Shown: positions 53,396 through 63,157 of the stretch, piece after piece
How positions within the stretch are numbered: position 1 is the first letter of the stretch
How the letters are laid out: the number at the start of each line of letters is the position of its first letter
Origin: Limnephilus marmoratus
Lineage: Eukaryota; Arthropoda; Insecta; Trichoptera; Limnephilidae
Direction: 5' to 3'
Assembly (NCBI GenBank): GCA_917880885.1
Contig: OU862928.1
Span: 37,250,962 to 37,314,961, forward strand
DNA: 64,000 nucleotides
Notes under the pieces: generated by a model
Seen by the model: the letters and a program-made list of their open reading frames with translations, nothing else
Database searches by the model: none
Told to the model about the DNA's origin: nothing
Program-made: the position numbers and the translations under genes

Positions 53396-55290
53396 ATTTT
53401 TTATTTTATTTATTTATATCTATATATTACAGTTTACACCATATTATTAACATTTTTACATATGTAATATATTTTTGAAAACATTTTTACATATTAATAT
53501 TACATTTCATTATGTTGGGTGTAAGGTAGGTTTGAGAAGGTGAAACTGTTGGTTGGTTATATTGTATGTTTCGTGAACACCTCACTAGGAGAACCTGTGC
53601 TGAGGTGTTTACGTGTTTATGATTAAGTGTGAAAAGTACAGGTATTTATGTGTTGTAGTAGAAAGTTAGTTTTTTTTTCTTTTTTTTACATTTTAATGGT
53701 AATTGTACATAGATTAATTAGAAGGAAAAAATATATATATATATAATATATGTACAAATGAATAGTTGGTAATTTCTTGAAAGACATGTTTATTTATTTT
53801 ACACTTTTTATAGTTGGGTTATGTTTGGTTAGGGATTAAAACATTTTGAATAAAGTGAATATCTTGATTTTTTATCCAGGCTGTGATATGTTTTTTGTGA
53901 ATGTTTGTAGATGTATTTGCAGTTAGTAGATGTTTCACAGTAATGGGCATATAATTAAAAAGTTTGGTTGCATAATACTGAAAATGTCTTTGTCCGTGTG
54001 TGGTGTGTGTTATCGGTATGTTCAGGGTTATATTTGTTAAGGACCTGGTTTTTATTATTATTTTGGGTTGAATTGGAATATGGAGTTTGTTTAGGAGGAA
54101 GTGTAGCAGAGCAGATTTGGCATAAAGTTGTTTCATTGACATGACTTCTAATTTTTTGAATATTTCGTTTGAATCTGTGTAGAAAGGTACTTGCAGGATT
54201 AATTTAATTATACCCTTTTGTATCTTTTGAATTGGGTCAATTGCTATATTTGTAGCACTTCCCCAAGCCAGTATTCCGTATGTCGCAATCGATTGACAAA
54301 GTGCAAAATATATGGATCTAAGTATTGTTAGTGGGAAAATGTTTTTAATGGATTTTATTGTATTTAGGAAAATGTTTTTAATGGATTTTATTGTATTTAG
54401 GTGCATGACTCCTTTTAGTTTATTTGTGATGAAAGTTATGTGGTCAGTCCAGCGTAAATGAGTATCAATAATAACCCCTAGGTATTTTGTTTGTTTGACC
54501 CTTTCTATATGCTCGCATTGACAATTGGAAGAAGTTTGTTCACAGTCATGCAGAAACTGGTCTATGTTCGATGGAGGTTGACCTCTTTGGGTAATACTAT
54601 GTGTGATGTATTTTGTTTTGATAGTATTAACGGTAAGCGTATTACTGTTTAGCCGTTTTTTGACAACTGACAAACTTTTTTCGGCTTTTACGAATACATC
54701 TTTCCATGTGGCTGCTTGACAAAGAAGAACTGTATCGTCAGCGAAGGTCACGATTTTACCATCAATTTCAATGTCACACAGTTCGTTTATGTAGATGAGG
54801 AATAATAAAGGGCCAAGTACACTCCCCTGTAGGACTCCGTACGTAATTACGAGTGGTTCACTTATCTTGTTATCAATTTTAACTTGTTGAGTTCGGTCAG
54901 ACATGAAGCTTTTAATTAAGTTGAATTCTACTCCGTTAATACCAATGTTTTTTAACTTTTTGAAAAGTTTTTCGTGTGAGATTGTATCAAAGGCTTTACA
55001 TAGGTCTAAATAAATTGAAATAACTTTTTTCTTAGCATCAAGATTATGTGTAATGAAGTCCGTTACAGTAGCTATTGCATGTTCTGTGCTTCTGTTTTTC
55101 CTGAATCCATGTAGGTTTATCGACAGTATTTGTTTGGTTTCAAAATAGTGTTGAAGCTGTTGCTTAATAGTTTTTTCCAGAATTTTTGAAAAGGTATTTA
55201 GTAGCGTAATAGGTCTGTAGTTGTTAATGTTATTTTTTTGTCCTGATTTAAAAATTGGAATAACAAGACTTTTAGTTATATATGTACTTT
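53396..55290 (-). pseudogene. 5'-truncated LINE with open reverse transcriptase frame
   Basis: One minus-strand frame is open from about 55290 to the stop at 53819 (about 490 codons, no proper start because of truncation). Motifs in order: NNYRPITLLNTFSKILEK, NLHGFRKNRSTEHAIA, SIYLDLCKAFDTISHEKL, YGVLQGSVLGPLLFLIYIN, catalytic TFADDTVLL (about 54755), then KTKYITHSITQRG, YLGVIIDTHLRWTDHI and the C-terminal ATKLFNYMPITVKHL. A 33-bp in-frame tandem duplication sits at 54335-54399. The 3' UTR has the conserved stem-loop and ends in an AAATAAATAAAAT tail near 53396. The endonuclease domain is absent, so it cannot move by itself. The palm motifs look intact. Confidence 0.85.
53576..53609 (-). ncRNA. 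Conserved LINE 3'-UTR stem-loop
   Basis: AACACCTCA (53576-53584) pairs perfectly with TGAGGTGTT (53601-53609). The minus-strand loop contains CACAGGTTCTCCTAG. Confidence 0.65.
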
Positions 55291-55294
55291 TATA

Positions 55295-56265
55295 TTATAT
55301 TTAAATTTTCAATGCTCTTCATTTATATGTACTCTCAATTCATCGTCATCTCTTTTTTATTGTTATATTGTCCATTAACAATAATGCTGATATATAGATT
55401 TTTTAAATATTTATATTGAGGGATCAGTAGGATTTATAGGTCCAATTAGGAGTTCCACCGAGCCGAACCCTCTGTTATGAAAATATCTGGAGTCGGTGAA
55501 TTATTTTCCCATTTGGTCTCTGGTAGGTTGACATGTTGTTCCTGTATTATTTTGTATTTATTTTACTTATGTAGTGCAATTGCACGGCGTGAATTGACTA
55601 GATGATCATTTGTGGAAAAGTGTGTGAAAGGATTTAGTTTTTCCTGTGGGGAAGATTTAACCCGGACATTAAATCTGAAAATCATGCTGAATATTCAATT
55701 TTAAATTCCATTGTGATATTTCGCCACCCCCAATCTTTGTTGAATTGGGAGATTTAAGCCAAAGAAGACTCGGCCAAGATAAGCTCAAAGGGTTCACAAA
55801 AATGAATAATTCATGACAAATATACATTTATTTTATTTTGTAGGTATACATATTAAATTTAATTCATTACATTAAATTTATCAAGGTCCAAAAAGGCTTT
55901 AAAATTGTTGTATGAAATCATTTTACGTTGTTTTCTTGCCAGTAGCGAGTTGTCTCTTTTAAAATATTCATTTTACATGAAAATGGTTAAATTAATTTTA
56001 CTTTCGTTTTCATATTTACATTTTGCTGTGGTGAAATTCTAAATTTTAATGAGTTTCCAGTAACAAGGAGCTAAGAGTGTTGACGCCGGTTGATGGGAAA
56101 TAATTATTTTAACTAAACAAAGCAGAAAGCTTTTTGTTTTCACGCTGTTGTGTTTTATGCTACTTTTAATGAGTTTTTTTTACTGCAGCCTTCACGACAG
56201 CTTTCCTTGGTATTTTGAAAAGTCTGAAAATTTATAATAAAATTGTAATTGCACGTTCAAAATTT
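55295..56265. other. Unannotated spacer
   Basis: 55420-55560 is less AT-rich, with no ORF or known repeat. The rest is AT-rich. Confidence 0.35.
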
Positions 56266-56269
56266 ATTT

Positions 56270-57240
56270 TGATGGTAGCTCAGAGAACAAAAGGCCTATG
56301 TAATCTTTAGGAATACTGTACGCAGGGTCTTGTTAAGAAAGGGGAGTTTAATCTATAGTTATGCGTATTTTAAATAATAAAGGTCATAACAATGAGCCTT
56401 GGGGTACTCTCGATGATATAGTATTGATTTACTTTTTTTACATTAGTTCCACAAAGAACGCATTTTATTTTAACGGGAGCCCAGAGGAAAAAAGGGCCTA
56501 TGTAATCTTTAGGGATGTTGTGTGTAGTGTCTTATTAAGAAAAGGAAATCTATGGGTATACAGATCATAAATAATAATGTTCAAAACAATGAGCCCTGGG
56601 GTATTCCCGATGACAAACTATTTTTTTTTATTTTTTTTACATTAGTTCCACATGGAAGGCCCTGAGGAAAAAAAACGATCCCATGACATCATTGGTAATG
56701 CTGTGTGGCGGATATTTTTAGGGAAAGGATGGAGAGGAAGTCCTGGAAAGAAATACTTAGATATTATAGTCCATGAAAGCTACAAAAAAAGTCTTCTTTG
56801 AGGGTGCTGTGTGGAGGGTCCTTTTAGAGAATGGGTAGAAAGTAAGTTCTGCGAAGAAAAACTTAGATATTATTGTCCCTGAAAACTACAAAAAAAGTCC
56901 CAATAGCATCTTTGGGGATGCTGTGTGGAGGGTCTTTTTAGGGAAAGGATGGAGAGGAAGTTCTGGAAAGAAAAACTTAGATTTTAGTCCCTGAAAACTA
57001 CAAAAAAGGTCCCTAAGTGATCATTGGGGATGCTGTGTGGAGGGTCTTTTTAGGTAAAGGATGGAGAGGAAATTCTGCGAAGAAAAACTTAGATATTATA
57101 GTCTCTGAAAACTACAAAAAAGTACCAATATCATCTTTGGGGATGCTGTGTGGAGGGTTTTTTTAGGCAAAGTAGTTAGAGGAAGTGCTGAGAAGCAAAA
57201 CTTGGTGTTATAGTCCCTGAAATCTACAGATTTACTAAAG
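56270..57240 (-). repeat. Tandem array grown from SINE E 3' ends, about 112-bp unit
   Basis: GCTGTGTGG marks units at 56700, 56806, 56920, 57032 and 57145 (spacing 106-114). Each unit has GGATGCTGTGTGGAGGGTC, TTTTTAGGGAAAGGATGGAG, GAAAAACTTAGATATTATAG and CCCTGAAAACTACAAAAAA. Two more diverged blocks (56270-56400, 56430-56570) precede them with TACATTAGTTCCACA tails. Confidence 0.8.
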
Positions 57241-57244
57241 TTTA

Positions 57245-57765
57245 GTATTATTACTCAATTGCCCTCTCCCTTAGGAGGTTAGCTGTTTTTTAGACCATTG
57301 TTTATTTAGCAGGCTGTTATTCGGAACAACTCTGACAAACTAACAATAAATAAGAATAGAAAATGTTAGTTAGTTTCTGTTATTGGAAAAATAACATTAA
57401 TCTTTGGATACAATCTATTCGACTTGTACCTCCCAACTAAGACAAGAAGTTGGTCCAACCAATGACAAAGTTTCCACATCCAGAGAACAATAATAATCGT
57501 TCGCAAGCAATATAACTTGATAACTTGTAAGTTACAACGAACTTTGGAAGTTTCTAAGTTATCAAGTAATCAGACAAAGTTATCAAGTAATCAGACCAAG
57601 TATCAACCCAACGAAGTTAATTAATTTCTTACTACTACAATTAATATCATGTATTACAATACAAATGATAAAATATTTATTCCATTTGAAATTAATTCAG
57701 CCGCCATTATCTATATTTATTATTATTGAAGTAAAACTTATTTACGCACGCTCGACTTGGGTGGT
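57245..57765. other. Spacer
   Basis: GTAATCAGACAAAGTTATCA-type near repeats at 57560-57605; no gene. Confidence 0.35.
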
Positions 57766-57774
57766 AAGCTGGTG

Positions 57775-57860
57775 AATGCGTTACGAACAGTGGCGATGTG
57801 TTACGAAAAGTGGTGATATGTTACGAAAAGTGTGATGTTACGAAAAGCGTGATGCGAACG
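57775..57860. repeat. Short tandem array, about 20-bp unit GTTACGAAAAGTGGTGATAT
   Basis: Four units of decreasing length (GTTACGAACAGTGGCGATGT, GTTACGAAAAGTGGTGATAT, GTTACGAAAAGTGTGAT, GTTACGAAAAGCGTGATG). Confidence 0.75.
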
Positions 57861-57939
57861 GTAATCGATGCGCACGGTCGGGCCTTTACGCACACTTGAC
57901 TTGGGGAGTGATAAGGATAAGGATAAGGATATGGATGAT

Positions 57940-58299
57940 CACCCCAAGGTCGTAGGTCACCCCAAGGTCGTAGGTCACCCCAAGGTCGTAGGTCACCCCA
58001 AGGCCGTAGGTCACCCCAAGGTCATAGGTCACCCCAAGGTGGTAGGTCACCCCAAGGTCGTAGGTCACCCCAAGTTCGTAAGTCACCCCAATGTTGTAGG
58101 TCACCCAAATGTTGTAGGTCACCCCAAGGTTGTTGGCCACCCCAAGGTCGTAGGTCACATCAAGAATGTAGGTCACCCCAAGGTCGTAGGTCACCCCACG
58201 GTTGTAGGTCGCCCCACGTTCTTAGGTCACCCCAGGGTCATAGGTCATTCCATGGTCATATGTCACCCCATTGTCATATATCGCCACAATGTCAATGTC
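57940..58299. repeat. Minisatellite, 18-bp unit CACCCCAAGGTCGTAGGT, about 20 copies
   Basis: Open on both strands because the unit is a multiple of three: HPKVVG on plus, and a GVTYDL-type hexapeptide on minus. Divergence increases toward 58299. A (GGATAA)n stretch precedes it (57913-57931). The 172-codon plus ORF (57868-58386) starts and ends in non-repeat AT-rich DNA and has no domain, so a protein is not supported. Confidence 0.9.
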
Positions 58300-58639
58300 A
58301 TATGTTATTTTATAACACGTTTCACACACGTTTTTTTATTATCTATACATAAAAATCAAAATATATGCTTTGTATTGATATATTAAGCATAGGAAATATT
58401 TAAAACTTTTAAAATACCGTCTTTCCATCCTCGCGAACGTATCTGGATTATAACAACCACATGACAATACATCTGAAAAGTTTTTTAATCATTACAAAAA
58501 CCCTTACCAAACTGTCAAAAATGTCACAATTTGAAAATAAAATTTTGCAAAACAATGATTGTTCAGTCAAAATTCTATTTTCGAAATTCTTAAAATTAAT
58601 TAATTTATTTGAAGATGGTACCAACCAAAATCGAATACT

Positions 58640-58925
58640 TTGAATCTAATCAAAAATTATATTTATTTTAAATAGGTACCTATAGTAGGTACCAAATTTG
58701 ATTGCTCATTCTTATAATATACAAAAATGAATGTTTCTGATAGAAAATTTGTAATAAAAAAATGCAATAGGTGGCACGCGAGCTGTTTGAAAATTTGAAT
58801 GTACCGGGGCTGAATATATTGAACGCGGGAGAGAGGAAGGGATCACGGGAGGGGAATTTGCGGGAGAATAAAACAATTTCTTTATTAGTGGCATTGCAAC
58901 GCATGCCTAGAACTCGCTAGTGTAT
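58640..58925 (-). repeat. Repeat family B, short-core copy
   Basis: Minus strand from 58925: CGAGTTCTAGGCATGCGTTG, CAATGCCACTAATAAAGAAA, a much reduced core, TTTTCAAACAGCTCGCGTGC, CACCTATTGCATTTTTTTAT. Confidence 0.7.
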
Positions 58926-59014
58926 TACAGTACAATAATTGATAAAATATATATTCCCCTGGAAATTAATTAAACCGCCATTATTATTTAAATTATTTAC
59001 ATCTAATTTATCTT

Positions 59015-59109
59015 CAATTTTGGAGGCAACTATGGGTATAGCTGCCCCGGGAACTGTTTATTGGATAACCAACACTTCTGCCATAGGTCACCCCAAGCGG
59101 CTCGCTACA
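59015..59109 (+). mobile_element. SINE E 5' part, cut by the LINE insertion
   Basis: TTTTGGAGGCAACTATGGGT, ACTGTTTATTGGATAACCAA and GGTCACCCCAAGCGGCTCGC up to TACA, where the LINE poly(A) (as T) starts. Confidence 0.75.
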
Positions 59110-59198
59110 TTTTTTTTTTTTTTTTTTTTTTTATTAACCAATACATATAATATATAATTAACCAATGTATATAATATATAATATTAGTGGTAACAATA

Positions 59199-59244
59199 CC
59201 TCCCTAATTGAGAAATTCTCGTGTTTAGAGAGGGAGCACTATCA
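59199..59244 (-). ncRNA. LINE 3'-UTR hairpin, diverged member
   Basis: Minus strand: CTCCCT and AGGGAG flank AACACGAGAATTTCTCAATT, which itself holds GAGAA/TTCTC. Position and AACACGAG start match the stem-loops of the sister LINEs; the loop sequence is less conserved. Confidence 0.45.
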
Positions 59245-59514
59245 GATTGACAGTACTATACATACTTAACAGTTGTTACAATTTGGATGTATGTAGAACT
59301 ACTTTTTTTTTATAACATATGAATAATAAGTTGACATTTTTTTTTTGTAAATAATGGAAAATTTTTATTCATAATGAAAATATAAGTAGGCTTTTTTTTT
59401 TTGTACATAATAAAACATAATGTAAAATTTTCAAACATAGAGAAATATAAGTTGGCATTTTTTTGTTCATAGCGGAAATGTAATTGGCACATCGTAACAC
59501 ATAGGTACCTAAAT

Positions 59515-62480
59515 CTAGTTAATAGTAAAATGTTTTTTAAGTTTTTGTTTAAAAATTTCATAATTCCTTTCAGATTGAATTTCTTTAGGAAGTTCGTTAA
59601 AGCATTTTATGGCTGAGTATGTGTAATGATGTTGGGCTGTTGTTGTATTAAGTTTAGGGATTATTATTTGTCCTAAGGTTCTCGGCCTGATGCTAAATGA
59701 CTTTGTTGTTAGTTTATCTTTGTGGATTTGAAGTAATGCATTTTTTTGATAAATTTTATTTAGTGGTAATACTTTGAATTCATCGAATAATTTTTGGGTT
59801 GAATAGTCTAATTGTTTCTTTAGAATAATTTTGATGAGTCTTTTATGTACTATTTCAAGTGGGGTTAAGTTGGTTTTAAACGCTCCTCCCCAGCCTATTA
59901 TTCCATATTGTAGAACTGATTGTGCTAATGCATAGTAAACCTTTAGTAGCATAGATTTATGCAGAATATTTCTTAGTTTGAGGAATACGTAATAAAGTTT
60001 TCGTATTCTGTTTACGGTTTGTGCAATATGTTCTGTCCATTTAACATGTTGATCTATAATTATGCCTAAATATTTAATATTATTTTTTTTGAGATTTTTG
60101 TGCATTTAGGTGAATTGCAGTTGTCCGTATAATTATTACAAGAGTTATGAATAGTAATATTGGAATTTATTGTTGGATGGATTTTGTCTGATAATGTAAA
60201 AGTCATGAAATAGGTTTTGTCAGAGTTTAAGGAAAGGTAGTTATCATCTAACCATTGTTTTAGGTTGTTTATTTCTATATTCGCTGTTCGATAGGCTTCT
60301 TCCCAAGTTTTTTTTTCTATGATTAAAACTGTGTCGTCGGCGAAAGATATGATTTTTCCAATTTTTGGTACTGAAAGCATTTCATTCACGTAAATGATAA
60401 ACAATATTGGACCTAGAACTGTCCCTTGAGGAATTCCAAATTCGGAATAGGTGGGTTCACTCAATATATTGTTAATTTTTACGTGTTGGTGTCTTTTATG
60501 AAGATAACTTTTAAACCATTCTTTAACTGTTCCTTGGATTCCAATGTTTTCTAATTTTTTGATTAGCTTCATGTGACTTATACTGTCAAATGCTTTTCTT
60601 AGATCGATGAAAATACTTAAACATTTATTTCCCGAGTCAAGAGCATTATATATTATAGAGGTTATTTTTGCAATTGCGTCTTGCGTACCTAAATTTTCTC
60701 TGAAGCCAAATTGGTTATCATTAATAATTTTATTTGAAGTGATATGTTTAGTTAATTGTGACTTTACGACTTTTTCAAATATTTTTGCTACGTTAGATAC
60801 AATAGATATGGGACGGTAGTTTGAGATGTCCGATGTATTTCCTGATTTGAAAACCGGGGTTATTATTGTATTTTTATATATTTTTGGGTAAATTCCTTGT
60901 TGTATGCTGTTATTAATGATATGTGCAATTGGTTTTGATATTAATTGTCTCATTTGTTTTAATACATTTACTGTGATATTATCAAAACCAGGGCTCGCGG
61001 ACACTCGAAGGTTAGTTATAATTTTTTCTATTTCAATTTGGGTGCATTTTTCAAACTTTTCGAAAATATTTTGGCAAGTTTGTGTGGATGTATTGGAAGT
61101 ATTTTTAGATTGGGGGGAGTCGATTTTTTTGGCTAGATTTTCTCCGACTTTAGCGAAGTAGTTATTGAAAATGTTTGCAATTTTAGTTGGTTCTTTTATT
61201 GAGTCTATTGTTTCGTTGTCATAAGTTATTTTATTTATTTGTTTATTTTTATTACCATTTCCAATAATGTTATTTATTGTAGCCCAGACTTTTTTGTTAT
61301 CTTTACCACTATCTTCGATTTTTACCTTGAAGTAATTTTCTTTTGTTTTTTTAATCAAATTTGTAAGATTGTTTCTGTATTTTTTATATGATTGTAATAA
61401 AGTTAAGTCATTAGGTTGTTTTCGGGTTTGATAAAACAGTTTTTCTTTATTCCTAATTGAGGTAACTATTCCATGGGTGATCCAGGGCTTAATTTTTCTA
61501 TGTTTTGATTTTAGATTGACGTTTTTATGTTTAGTTGCATTTATTATGTGTTCGCGAAGTGTTTTATCGAACAAAATTGAAGATTTTTCGGCATCTTCGG
61601 TGTTTAATATTTCTGCCCATGTTTCAAATTTCAATTTTTGTTCAAGAAGTTGTATGTTTAAAGTTTTTATATTATACTGTTGTAATGCAGTTTTAGAAAA
61701 GGACATACTTTTTTTAAAATCAAGAATTAAGAAGCACGTATAGTGATCGGTAATGTTTGTTTTCCAGATGACAGGTGTTAATTGTGCAGTTGTGTCTGCC
61801 TTAGTCCAAATGTGATCAATACATGATGGGTTTTGTCGGGGTACAACTCTAGTATAATCGTTTATACATGATATGAAGTTCAGTTCAGCCATCGTATTAA
61901 GTAGATCATTTTTTTCGACGCTGTTTGAGTTTTGACCAATATTTATATTGAAGTCGCCCGTCACTATAGTATTTTGACATTTGTTTTTGTTGATTACATC
62001 TTTGAGATTCTCTATAAATTGTTGAGTTTTTGAACCGTGGGTTCGGTATACAGCAATAACTTGATAAATCTGATTATTTACTTTTAATTGTAATGCTACG
62101 CAGTTCGTGAGGGTCATGTTTATTTCTTTATAAGATACATCTTGGTGTTTTTGGTTAACGTAAATGACTATGCCACTATTCTTGTTAATGTGTGTTTTCG
62201 TGGGAATGCATGTAAAGTTTAGTAATTGTGGTATATTATCTATATTTACTGTATTAAGGTGGGCCTCTGTCAAAACAATACAGTCGAGTTCAGTTTTTAA
62301 AAGACTAAGAGTGCATAATAATTCATTTATGTTTTTGTAAATACTCCTAATATTTTAGTGCATAATGACAAATGAGTTTGTCTTATTTTTGAACAGTAGG
62401 TTACATTCATCGACATTATTACATACTTTTTCTGCTATATTATAAGTGCTATCTAGTTCATCCGTAATAATATTATTCAT
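59515..62480 (-). pseudogene. LINE ORF2: AP-type endonuclease plus reverse transcriptase, two lesions
   Basis: About 988 codons from a likely ATG at 62478-62480. The endonuclease part shows CIVLTEAHLN, GIVIYVNQKH, VTGDFNINIGQ, PSCIDHIWTK and NITDHYTCFLI, with the metal-binding and His residues of APE-like nucleases. The RT part shows VLKQMRQLISK, FKSGNTSDISNYRPISIVS, NQFGFRENLGTQDAIAK, FIDLRKAFDSISHMKL, FGIPQGTVLGPILFIIYVN and catalytic ISFADDTVLI (about 60345), then YLGIIIDQHVKWTEHI and a C-terminus ending FKQKLKKHFTIN. Lesions: TAA at 62355-62357 where the family has Gln before NIRS, and a one-base frame change at an 8-base homopolymer (plus-strand T-run 60083-60090). The homopolymer change could also be a sequencing error. 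It would copy LINE RNA at a nicked genomic target. Confidence 0.85.
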
Positions 62481-62504
62481 CCGGCTTTGAAAACGTGTGT
62501 CTTA

Positions 62505-63060
62505 TATAAGAGTTTTGGGAATATATAGCATAAGCGCAATAAATAATATATAACATAAGCATATAAAGTATGCAGAATTTAGGCATGTAAATAATATAAG
62601 ATATTATCATATAAAGAAGATAAAACATAAGCTTATAAAGATTGTGAAACATAAGCATTAGCATAAAAGGTAAGTAAGTGATATAGGGGTTTGGTTGCTT
62701 CGAATATTTAACATGAGCATATAAGGTATATACAGCATAAGAATAGGTATATACAGTGTACATATAGTTGTTGCGAATATAAGACCTAGGCATATAAAGA
62801 ATAAAAAGTATAATCATATTAAAAAAGTAAAACATGAGCTTATAAAGATTATAAAACATAAGCATATAGATAATATGAAATGAAAACATAAGCATATAAA
62901 GTATACAAGCGATATAAGGGTTTGGTTGTTGCGAATATTTTACATAAGCATATAAAGTATATATAACATAATCGTAAGTATACAGAGTATATACATGTTT
63001 GCTGCGTATATATAACAAAAGCATATAAAGAATATAAAGCATGAGGGTGTTAAGACACAA
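62505..63060. repeat. Satellite-like array in the LINE inter-ORF spacer, about 230-bp period
   Basis: GATATAGGGGTTTGGTTGCT (about 62680) recurs as GATATAAGGGTTTGGTTGTT (62911), each followed by GCGAATATTT or TCGAATATTT. Between them CATAAGCATATAAAG repeats many times. It is open in one minus frame (62473-63288) as a Y/I/L-rich by-product. Confidence 0.75.
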
Positions 63061-63157
63061 TATATACCCCTTGATTCTGTGTTTTGCATATAGATTTGTG
63101 TGAAAAAGTATAAACGTATGAGAGTAAGTTATACAAGTATATATAAAAGAGCTTTGT

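Noticed and set aside
57868..58386. 172-codon HPKVVG repeat protein
   Set aside because: Minisatellite with a unit divisible by three; equally open on the other strand; no domain outside the repeat.
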